64,000 nt of DNA from Cryobacterium algoricola. GTDB lineage: Bacteria > Actinomycetota > Actinomycetes > Actinomycetales > Microbacteriaceae. How positions within the stretch are numbered: position 1 is the stretch's first letter; every line of letters starts with the position of its first letter. A program made the translations under genes and the position numbers. The stretch covers positions 806,001 to 870,000 of the forward strand of contig NZ_SOFG01000004.1 in NCBI RefSeq assembly GCF_004402485.1. Reading direction: 5' to 3'. Positions 50,173-57,135 of this stretch are shown piece by piece. The notes below the pieces were generated by a model. That model was given only the letters and a program-made list of their open reading frames with translations. It had not been told where the DNA came from and ran no database searches.

Positions 50173-51636
50173 TCACCACACAGTGCGGGAGCGCTCCTGC
50201 GCGACGACGGCGTCACGGTCGGCGAGACGACGCAGTCCGGCGAGCGGCTGGCTCATCCGGTGATTGCCGCGGATGCGCGGCTCGACCCGGTCGAGGAAGG
50301 CCCAGTACCCGGCCGTGAACGGGCAGGCGTCCTCGCCGAGCCGTTTCTTCGAGTTGAACGGGCAGCCGCCGCAGAAATCGCTCATCGACGAGATGTAGGC
50401 GCCGCCCGACGCGTACGGCTTGGTCGCGACAATACCGCCGTCGGCATGCTGGGACATCCCGACGACGTTGGCCGGCATCACCCACGGTGTCCCGTCCACG
50501 AACGCCGCGATGAACCAGTCGTTCAGTTCGCCGGGGTGGTAGCCGCGCTGCAGGGCCTGGTTGCCCAGGATCATCAAGCGCTGGATGTGATGGGCCCAGC
50601 CGGTGTCGGCGACGGCGTTCAGTACGTGGCTGACACAGGCCGCACGCACGCCGGACCCGTCGAGCTCACGGAACGACCGGGGCAGCGGCTCGTGGGCGCC
50701 GAGGAAATTGCTGCCGCCCACATAGTCGGGCCCGAGGTGCCAGTAGAGGTGCCAGACCCAGTCCCGCCAGCCCATCAGCTGACGGACGACGGCCTCGACG
50801 CTCTGGAGCGGCGCCGCGCCGCTCGCGTGGGCGGCGACGACCGCATCGATCACCTCCTGCGGGTGCAACAGGCCCAGGTTCAGCGGGACGCTCAGGCGGG
50901 AGTGCGCCATCGCATCGTCTCCGCGCAATGACGCGTCCTCGAAGGGACCGAAGTCGTTCAGCCGGGTCTCGATGAAGTCGTCGAGGGCGGCGAGCGCTTC
51001 GGCCCGGGTCGCGGCGAAGCGTCGCGGTCCGTCCCTGCCGATCAGGGTGATCCGGCCATCCGCCTGCAGCCGGTCGAGGTCGCGGCGAACCTCGGCATCG
51101 ATGTCGTCTTCGACCGGGGTCCACGGGTCGGGCAGGCCCAGGCCGACGGCCCCACGGGGTGGCGGCCGGCGGTTGTCGTGATCGAAGTTGAACCGGCCGC
51201 CCTCGGGGTCGGGGCCGCGCATCAGGACGCCGGTCCGGGCACGCACCGAGCGGTAGAACTGTTCGAGCACGAGCCGGGAGGCCGGTCGGCCCGCCGCCCA
51301 CTCCGCGAAGTCGGTCTCGCTCGTGACGAAACCCCGACTGGGCAGCACGTCGGCCCCGAGTTCGGCGACGAGCGCCCGGGCTCCCCAGCTGGTGGGATCG
51401 ATCACCTCGAGCGGGCGGCCGGAGAGCACGTCGCGATAGTGCTCGGCGCGCAGGAATTCCACCCGGTCGCCGAGTTCCCGCGCCCGGTGCCGCAGCGCGC
51501 TGAGGATCAAGTGCGCCTTCGCCCGGTGGTACGGCCGACGGCCCAGGACGCCGACGGCCTCGACCAGCACGATCGGTCCGCCGTCGTCGAAATGCGGTCC
51601 GAGCTGGTCGGCGAACAGGAATCGGGACACCGGCAT
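50173..51636 (-). CDS. FeS-type photolyase-like protein (deoxyribodipyrimidine photolyase-related)
   Basis: About 487 residues of the FeS-BCP/prokaryotic (6-4) photolyase-related family. The N-terminal Rossmann-like domain begins SRFLFADQLGPHF; the helical FAD domain has AHSRLSVPLNLGLLHP, WHLYWHLGPDY and WAHHIQRLMILGN; and the C-terminus has cysteines in AACVSHVLNA and DFCGGCPFNSKKRLGEDACPF that would bind the [4Fe-4S] cluster. It probably repairs UV photoproducts. The ATG at 51636 follows TAGACT by seven bases (leaderless); an upstream extension would overlap the divergent gene. Confidence 0.9.
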   Translation of the reverse strand: MPVSRFLFADQLGPHFDDGGPIVLVEAVGVLGRRPYHRAKAHLILSALRHRARELGDRVEFLRAEHYRDVLSGRPLEVIDPTSWGARALVAELGADVLPSRGFVTSETDFAEWAAGRPASRLVLEQFYRSVRARTGVLMRGPDPEGGRFNFDHDNRRPPPRGAVGLGLPDPWTPVEDDIDAEVRRDLDRLQADGRITLIGRDGPRRFAATRAEALAALDDFIETRLNDFGPFEDASLRGDDAMAHSRLSVPLNLGLLHPQEVIDAVVAAHASGAAPLQSVEAVVRQLMGWRDWVWHLYWHLGPDYVGGSNFLGAHEPLPRSFRELDGSGVRAACVSHVLNAVADTGWAHHIQRLMILGNQALQRGYHPGELNDWFIAAFVDGTPWVMPANVVGMSQHADGGIVATKPYASGGAYISSMSDFCGGCPFNSKKRLGEDACPFTAGYWAFLDRVEPRIRGNHRMSQPLAGLRRLADRDAVVAQERSRTVW

Positions 51637-51643
51637 GGTGGTG

Positions 51644-51722
51644 AGTCTAGGGCCGGGCGATCGCGGCGGTTTCCGCCGGTCGTGCTGTTCGGGGCGGATG
51701 CCCAGCGAGCTGTGGTTAGCCT
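51644..51722. promoter_or_regulatory. Divergent leaderless promoters of the photolyase and DUF2236 genes
   Basis: On the minus strand TAGACT (51644-51649) stands seven bases before the photolyase ATG. On the plus strand TAGCCT (51717-51722) stands five bases before the DUF2236 ATG. The 91-base interval holds both promoters. Confidence 0.5.
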
Positions 51723-51727
51723 CGGGT

Positions 51728-52732
51728 ATGAGCAGGTTCACGGACAGCTGGCGGTCGCATCTTCTCTCGACGCTGTCCGGGAATTCAGAAGGACGGCCCT
51801 CCTGGGTGGAGAAGATGGAACGCGGCGACGACGCCGGCTTCTTCGGGCCAGAATCGGCCGCGTGGGCTGTGCACGGCGGCATGGCGACGATGGTCGCCGG
51901 GATCCGCGCGCTGTTGATGCAGACCCTGCACCCGGGCGCGATGGCCGGGGTTCACGACTGGTCGCGGTACAAAGAGGATCCGCTCGGGCGCCTTTCCGGC
52001 ACGATCCAGTGGCTCGTGACCGTGACCTTCGCCGACACGACCGTCGCGACCGAGGAATCGACCCGGGTCGGCCGCTTCCACGACCGGGTGGCCGGCACCT
52101 ACCTCGATGCGGCGGGAGTCTCGCGACCATACGCCGCCGGGGACCCCGAGTTGCTCTCCTGGGTGCACATCGTCTTCACGGATGCGTTCCTCGAGTCGCA
52201 CAAGCTGTGGGGCGGCAGCATCCCGGGCGGCGCAGACGGGTACGTGCGCGAGTGGGCGAAGGCCGGCGAACTCGTGGGCGTGCAGGACCCGCCACGATCG
52301 GCGGCAGAGCTCAACGCCCAGTTGGCCGCCTTCACGGATGCCGGGGTGCTGAAAAGCGACGAGCGCGTCTCCGAGGCGGTGCGTTTCATCCGCAATCCTC
52401 CGCTTCGGCGCGGGATGCTGCCGTTCTACCGGGTGATGTTCGCTGGTGCGGTCGCCTCGCTGCCCCTCGAGTACCGACGGCTGCTCGGCCTGCGCCGCTC
52501 GGTGTTCCCGGTTGTCTGGGCGACCGGGGCCGTGCTCGGCATCGTGCGGATGCTGCTCGGCGCCTCCTCGACGTCGGAGGACGCCGCCCGGACTCGCCTC
52601 GACCGCATCGCCCGTGCTCGCCTCACGCCAAACGCCGGCGCTGAGGTGCCGCAGATCGACGTTCCCGGGACCGATCAACCTCGATCTGCGACACCTCAGG
52701 GCGAGGGCGCGCAGGCGGCATCCGCGCCCTGA
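51728..52732 (+). CDS. DUF2236 (MpaB-type oxygenase) family protein
   Basis: The 334-residue protein has the DUF2236 landmarks FGPESAAWAVHGG, RALLMQTLHPGAMAGV, RLSGTIQWLVTVTFADT, SWVHIVFTDAFLE with the conserved histidine, and FYRVMFAGAVASLPLEYRRLLGL. The family includes latex-clearing and other haem oxygenases (Lcp, MpaB), with histidines likely binding haem or metal. The substrate is unknown. The last 25 residues are encoded by a long inverted repeat (52641-52699), so the C-terminal tail is probably not part of the fold. Confidence 0.82.
   Translation: MSRFTDSWRSHLLSTLSGNSEGRPSWVEKMERGDDAGFFGPESAAWAVHGGMATMVAGIRALLMQTLHPGAMAGVHDWSRYKEDPLGRLSGTIQWLVTVTFADTTVATEESTRVGRFHDRVAGTYLDAAGVSRPYAAGDPELLSWVHIVFTDAFLESHKLWGGSIPGGADGYVREWAKAGELVGVQDPPRSAAELNAQLAAFTDAGVLKSDERVSEAVRFIRNPPLRRGMLPFYRVMFAGAVASLPLEYRRLLGLRRSVFPVVWATGAVLGIVRMLLGASSTSEDAARTRLDRIARARLTPNAGAEVPQIDVPGTDQPRSATPQGEGAQAASAP
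52641..52699. repeat. Inverted repeat inside the 3' end of the DUF2236 gene
   Basis: Nineteen-base arms CTGAGGTGCCGCAGATCGA (52641-52659) and 52681-52699 are complementary with one mismatch, around a 21-base loop. The stop codon is 30 bases further on. It resembles the intergenic hairpins elsewhere in the window but here overlaps coding sequence. Confidence 0.75.
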
Positions 52733-52752
52733 CGCGGAGACCGGCACGCCCG

Positions 52753-53862
52753 CTACGGTTTCGGCAGGCTGCTAGCGGAACGGCGGGCGCGGGCTGCCGA
52801 AACCGGCGCGGGCCCGGTCTCCGGTGCTGCAGCATCCGTCGGTGACAGGGTGGCGCGGGAGGCGGCGGACAGTACGAGCGTCGCCGCCACCGCGCCGACG
52901 GCGACGAGCGCGACGGTGAGGGTCGTCACGAGCGCGTCCGGGCGCACGATCGACTGCCCCGCGAGCGCCTGGCCGGTCAGGATCGCGAGCACGCCGAGGT
53001 AGAGCCCGATCACGAGCCAGATGAGCCGCGACCGCACCACCCGGTCACGCAGCACGGCCAGCCGGGAGGCGAGCACCTCGAGCAGCAGGACCGTGAGCGG
53101 GATCACCTGGAGGGCGTGCATGCCGACGAAGTGCGGGATCCGCAGGTCACCCGCGACGGTGCTCCAGCCGAGGAACGGCAGCCCCGGGCCACCGTCGGGG
53201 ACGCCGACGGTGTGCGCACCGACGATGCCCTGGAAGGCGTCGAGCTGCGCGGCGGTCGGCCCGGTCATCAGGAACGCGAGTCCCATCCCGATCACGGCGA
53301 TCACGGTGCCTGCCCGGATCGCAAGCGACCGGGCCGGATCGCCGAGGTCCGTGCGGAACAGCAGCACCGCGGCGACGAGGGCGGCCATCCAGACGACCAC
53401 GATCGAGAAAGCCATCACCGACCAGAGTGTCGTGGACACCGGGGTGGACACATTGAAGTGGCTCGTGATGCCGACTGCCGCGGCGCCGACGATGATCACC
53501 ATTTCGATGACGAGCCCGATCGTCGATACCGTGCCGATCCACCAGGCCAGTCGGCGCCGGCGTGCGGAGAGGAGCCCGAGCAGCCAGGCGAGGCTCGCCG
53601 CGTAGACGAGCACGCTGATCGAGAACTTGAGCGGCTTGGCCCAGATCGGCGAGCCGGTGAGGGTGCGCTGATCCACCAGCAGCCCGACCAGGCAGACCAC
53701 CACGAGTACCGCCATGGCGGCGGACGCCGCGAGCAGTGGTCGATGCCAGGTGAGGGTGCGCAGCGCGGGCCAGGCTGTGGTCGGTCGTCGACGGGCGGCG
53801 GCGGATGCCGACGGTGCCGCGAGGCCGGACGTCGGGGTCTCTGGAAACTCGGGGGTGTTCAT
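52753..53862 (-). CDS. Eight-helix membrane protein of unknown function
   Basis: The 369-residue protein has about eight transmembrane helices and basic termini. Notable features are WAKPLKFSISVLVYAASLAWLLG, three histidines near membrane boundaries (SHFNVST, GAHTVGV, PHFVGMHALQVIP) that might bind haem or metal, and a Pro/Ala-rich C-terminal tail. I recognise no named family. AGGGAG precedes the ATG. It lies downstream of the SDR-merR operon on the same strand, separated by the octamer repeats at 53916-53962, and may be a further target of the MerR regulator. Confidence 0.75.
   Translation of the reverse strand: MNTPEFPETPTSGLAAPSASAAARRRPTTAWPALRTLTWHRPLLAASAAMAVLVVVCLVGLLVDQRTLTGSPIWAKPLKFSISVLVYAASLAWLLGLLSARRRRLAWWIGTVSTIGLVIEMVIIVGAAAVGITSHFNVSTPVSTTLWSVMAFSIVVVWMAALVAAVLLFRTDLGDPARSLAIRAGTVIAVIGMGLAFLMTGPTAAQLDAFQGIVGAHTVGVPDGGPGLPFLGWSTVAGDLRIPHFVGMHALQVIPLTVLLLEVLASRLAVLRDRVVRSRLIWLVIGLYLGVLAILTGQALAGQSIVRPDALVTTLTVALVAVGAVAATLVLSAASRATLSPTDAAAPETGPAPVSAARARRSASSLPKP
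52756..52805. terminator. Hairpin at the convergent ends of the DUF2236 and membrane-protein genes
   Basis: CGGTTTCGGCAG (52756-52767) and CTGCCGAAACCG (52794-52805) are perfect inverted complements with a 26-base spacer. The left arm starts next to the membrane-protein stop codon, so the hairpin lies within its final codons. Confidence 0.55.
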
Positions 53863-53915
53863 GGGGCGCTCCCTGTTCTGTCGCGTGGTGCTCTGTCGGT
53901 GGCGGTGCCGTAGCT

Positions 53916-53962
53916 CGTGCGGTCGTGCGGTCGTGCGGTCGTGCCTCGTGCGGTCGTGCGAT
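53916..53962. repeat. Octanucleotide tandem repeat (CGTGCGGT)
   Basis: Three perfect CGTGCGGT units, one shortened CGTGCCT unit, another CGTGCGGT and a variant CGTGCGAT lie between the merR stop and the membrane-protein start, just upstream of the latter's ribosome-binding site. Copy-number change could alter expression by spacing. Confidence 0.85.
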
Positions 53963-53964
53963 GT

Positions 53965-54618
53965 TCAGGACGTCTGGTCTGGTGCGGGCTCGGGTGCCCC
54001 GTCCAGCGGAACGCTGTAGCGCAGGGCGGAGATGTGTTCCTGCGCGGCGCGGCGGAGGCCGGAGAAGAGCTTGTCGCCGAGAACGGTGCCGACGACGACG
54101 GTCTCGCCCTTCGCTGCCCGGTCGACCCGGGCATCCAGTTCGTCGATGTCGGCCTCGGCGGCCAGCAGGGCGGCGGCTGCGTAGCGGTCGAACCAGCCGC
54201 GGGCGTCGACCTGCCCGACCTCGGCGAAGGTGTCGACGACCCGAGCCGCGGCCAGTCGGCCGGGGTTCGCCGCCGAGACATGCCAGCCGGCGGTGAGGGC
54301 GTCCACCCGGGCCAAGGCTTCCGCGCTCACCGTGGACGGGTCGATCGTGGCCGAGACGGACTGCTGGGCGATCTCGAACGTCTCTTGCAGCGACCGCTCG
54401 GAATCGATGGCCTCGAGCACCCGCCGGACGGCGGCGACGCTCAGCCCGCCGACCTCGGTCAGGCCGCGAATCAGGCGGATGCGGTCGAGGTGCGTCTCCG
54501 AGTACAGCGCCTGGTTCGGCCCGGAGTGCGCACCGCCCGCGAGGATGTTCTCGCGCTGGTAGTACTTGATCGTCGCAACGGGGGTCCCGCTCCGGGTGCT
54601 CAGCTCTGCCATTCTCAT
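53965..54618 (-). CDS. MerR-family transcriptional regulator
   Basis: The 217-residue protein begins MRMAELSTRSGTPVATIKYYQREN, a MerR winged helix (about 3-70) with the family's YYxRE motif, followed by a dimerisation helix and a C-terminal helical ligand domain (VDARGWFDRYAAAALLAAEADIDELDARVDRAAKGETVVVGTVLG). The ligand domain has no cysteine cluster, so a small organic molecule is more likely than a metal. The ATG overlaps the reductase stop (ATGA), so both are made together. It probably controls its own operon through the three repeats at 55615-55661. Confidence 0.88.
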   Translation of the reverse strand: MRMAELSTRSGTPVATIKYYQRENILAGGAHSGPNQALYSETHLDRIRLIRGLTEVGGLSVAAVRRVLEAIDSERSLQETFEIAQQSVSATIDPSTVSAEALARVDALTAGWHVSAANPGRLAAARVVDTFAEVGQVDARGWFDRYAAAALLAAEADIDELDARVDRAAKGETVVVGTVLGDKLFSGLRRAAQEHISALRYSVPLDGAPEPAPDQTS

Positions 54619-55577
54619 CGACGTGCGCCCGTCGCAGGCGGGCCGGCGACAGCGAGGTCGCGATAGCTCGCAACGACCGCCGGGAGCGATTCGTCCCAGG
54701 GCGTGGCCGCGACCCCGAGCAGCCGTTCGGTCTCGGCGGCGTCGACGACGAAGGGAGCGGTGAATTGATAGTCGGAGTCGTTGGCGGCGCGAATGAACGG
54801 CACGAACACCCCCAGCACGCGCAGCAGCGCGGGGCTCAGTCTGGCGAGCCTCCCCCGCTTGCCCGTGAGCGCGTTGACCCGGGCGGCAAGCTCGGTGCGG
54901 GACAGCGGTTCGGCCGCCGGCACGTGCCAGGCGCGACCCCACGGCCCGCGGTAGTCCGCCGCTGCGAGGAGGGTCGCGACGATGTCGGGCAGGTAGCACC
55001 AGCTGTGCGCGGCGTCGGGGCTCCCGAAGACGCGGGCGGTCTTTCCGGCGATGAGCGGACCGAAGAACGCGCTTCCCAGCTGGGAGGTCTTGCCTGCGCC
55101 CGGGCCGAAGTAGTCGCTCGCGCGCACCTCGACGACCTGGATCTCGCCCCGCTTCGCGGCGGCGAGGGCGAGTTCCCAGCCCTCGGTGCGTACCCGGCCC
55201 TTGGGCTCGGTCGGATGCTGCGGCGTCGTCTCCGTCATCGGCATCGGGCTGCCCTCGCCGTAGCCGTAGAGGTTGCCCATCAGCACGAGCCGGGCCCCGG
55301 ACCGGCGGGCGGCCTCGATCGCGGCCTGGAACATCGGCGGCCAGAGCTCTGGCCAGCGGTGGTACTGGCTGGGGCCGGTGACGAGGAAGATCGTCGCAAC
55401 ACCCTCGGCCGCCGCAGCGAGGGCATCCACGTCCGAGGCGTCGACGACGCGGGACGTCGCTCCTGTGACGGTGCTGCCGGAACGGGTGGCGACGGTGACG
55501 GTGTCTCCGCGCTCGACAAGGGCACGGGCAAGGGCCCTGCCGAGATAACCGGCGCCGACGACAAGCTGGGTGGTCAC
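54615..55577 (-). CDS. NAD(P)-binding epimerase/reductase of the extended SDR family, MerR-linked
   Basis: The 320-residue protein opens TTQLVVGAGYLGRALARALVERG and has LVLMGNLYGYGEG, VEVRASDYFGPGAGK and HSWCYLPDIVATLL. It is a paralogue of the protein at 10516-11430 and likewise lacks an obvious YxxxK catalytic pair. The GTG start follows AAGGAGG by five bases. It is the first gene of a two-gene operon with the MerR regulator, so its substrate or product may be the regulator's signal. Function otherwise unknown. Confidence 0.85.
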   Translation of the reverse strand: MTTQLVVGAGYLGRALARALVERGDTVTVATRSGSTVTGATSRVVDASDVDALAAAAEGVATIFLVTGPSQYHRWPELWPPMFQAAIEAARRSGARLVLMGNLYGYGEGSPMPMTETTPQHPTEPKGRVRTEGWELALAAAKRGEIQVVEVRASDYFGPGAGKTSQLGSAFFGPLIAGKTARVFGSPDAAHSWCYLPDIVATLLAAADYRGPWGRAWHVPAAEPLSRTELAARVNALTGKRGRLARLSPALLRVLGVFVPFIRAANDSDYQFTAPFVVDAAETERLLGVAATPWDESLPAVVASYRDLAVAGPPATGARR

Positions 55578-55614
55578 GGGATCCTCCTTCGGGACGGCAC
55601 ACGCCGTCCGATCA

Positions 55615-55661
55615 GATACTCACACTATCTGATACTGAGAATATCCGATAGTGAGAGTATC
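55615..55661. promoter_or_regulatory. Three tandem 16-bp operator-like repeats upstream of SDR-merR
   Basis: GATACTCACACTATC (55615), GATACTGAGAATATC (55631) and GATAGTGAGAGTATC (55647) occur at an exact 16-base period; each is an imperfect GATA...TATC palindrome, and the outer two are inverted complements of each other with one mismatch. A half site GCTAGTGG follows. They lie 38-84 bases upstream of the SDR start in an unusually AT-rich patch, where the promoter should be. Confidence 0.75.
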
Positions 55662-55702
55662 CGCTAGTGGACGCATCCCGCTCCCCTCACGTCGGGCCGC
55701 GG

Positions 55703-57058
55703 TCAGGCCTCCGGGGCGAAGAAGGCGCCGATCGCCGCGCTGAGCGCGACCGGGTCGGCCACGTGACAGAGCTCGCGGGCGGAGTGCATCGACAGCAGCC
55801 CGATGCCCACATCGACGGTGTGGATGCCGAGCCGGGTCGCGGTGAGCGGTCCGATCGTGGAGCCGCACGGGACCGTGTTGTTCGACACGAACTCCTGGTA
55901 GGCCACGCCCGCCTGCGCGCAGGTGCGGGACCAGAGGGCGGCACCGGCCGCATCCGTCGCGTAGCGCTGCGTCGCGTTGATCTTGAGCAGCGGGCCCGCG
56001 CCGGGCACCGGCTGGTTCGCCGGGTCGTGCTTCTCCGGGTAGTTCGGGTGCACGAGGTGCCCGGCGTCGGCCGAGAGGCACCAGGAGCCGGCGTACGCGC
56101 GCAGCCTGTCCGAGGCGGATGCCCCGAGTCCGGCCCCGATCCGGGTCAGGACATCGTCGAGAAGCGGCCCGCTCGCCCCGGAGCGGGTCTGGGAACCGAG
56201 TTCCTCATGGTCGAACGCGGCGAGCACGCTCGTGCTCGGGACCACACCGGCGGCCGAATCGACACCGGCCGTGTCGTCGTCGGCCACCGCGAGCAGCGCG
56301 ACCAGTCCCGCGTGCACGGACGAGAGGTTGTCGAGGCGTCCCGCGGCGAAGAGGGTGCCGCCGAGGCCGAAACGCGCGGGGGCCGCGGAGTCGGCGGTCA
56401 GGAGGTCGTACCCGGCGACATCCGCGGCCTCGAGCCCGGCCAGGCCGGCGAGGTGGGCGAGCAGGTCGGCCGCGGCGAGGTCGCCGACCCCGTAGACCGG
56501 GTTCAGGTGGCGCTGGCGGTCGAGGGTGAGGCCGTTGTTGGCATCGCGGTCGAGGTGGATGGCGAGCTGCGGGATGCGCAGGAACGGGCCGGTGCGCACG
56601 AGGTGTTCCGTGCCGTCACGGGTGACGAGCCGCCCGGCGAGCTCGAGCTCGCGGTCGAGCCAGGAGTTGAGCAGCGGGCCGCCGTAGACCTCCACGCCGG
56701 CCTGCAGCCAGCCCTTGCTGCCGATGGTCGGCTTCGGCTTGAGCTTGAAGCCGGGCGAATCGGTGTGCGCTCCGAGAATGCGGAACGGCGTCACCGGGCC
56801 GGCGCCGGGCTGCTGCACCCAGGCGACGACCGCGCCGTCGCGGACGATGAACTGCCGCCTGGCCACGGCCGAGACCGCGCCGATGCCCGCGCCCTCGGCG
56901 TTGCCGGGCCATTCGTCGCGCTCGTCGAGCCGGGTGAATCCGCCCGCCTCGAGCCGCCGGGCGAGTTCCGCGGCGGCGTGGTACGAGGACGGCGATGCGG
57001 CGATGAAGCCGGCGAGGTCGTCGATGTACTCTGGGTTCGAATCCGGTGCGAAGGTCAT
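55703..57058 (-). CDS. apeB: M18-family aspartyl aminopeptidase
   Basis: This 451-residue cytoplasmic di-zinc aminopeptidase removes N-terminal Asp/Glu or other residues. Metal-site motifs are visible: ILGAHTDSPGFKLKP, GRLDNLSS, AAFDHEELGSQT, and the late YPEKHDP and SNNTVPCGSTIGP region. The length fits the family. The ATG at 57058 follows TTGGAT by six bases (leaderless); the AGGAGG directly abutting the ATG is too close for normal ribosome binding, and an in-frame start at 57088 cannot be excluded. Divergent from the GH65 gene. Confidence 0.92.
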   Translation of the reverse strand: MTFAPDSNPEYIDDLAGFIAASPSSYHAAAELARRLEAGGFTRLDERDEWPGNAEGAGIGAVSAVARRQFIVRDGAVVAWVQQPGAGPVTPFRILGAHTDSPGFKLKPKPTIGSKGWLQAGVEVYGGPLLNSWLDRELELAGRLVTRDGTEHLVRTGPFLRIPQLAIHLDRDANNGLTLDRQRHLNPVYGVGDLAAADLLAHLAGLAGLEAADVAGYDLLTADSAAPARFGLGGTLFAAGRLDNLSSVHAGLVALLAVADDDTAGVDSAAGVVPSTSVLAAFDHEELGSQTRSGASGPLLDDVLTRIGAGLGASASDRLRAYAGSWCLSADAGHLVHPNYPEKHDPANQPVPGAGPLLKINATQRYATDAAGAALWSRTCAQAGVAYQEFVSNNTVPCGSTIGPLTATRLGIHTVDVGIGLLSMHSARELCHVADPVALSAAIGAFFAPEA

Positions 57059-57135
57059 CCTCCTATCCAAGCACCGGCCGACCACCACCCTGCACGCGGG
57101 CTCACGCCGGGCGGACGACAGCAGAAGGGTGCGCC

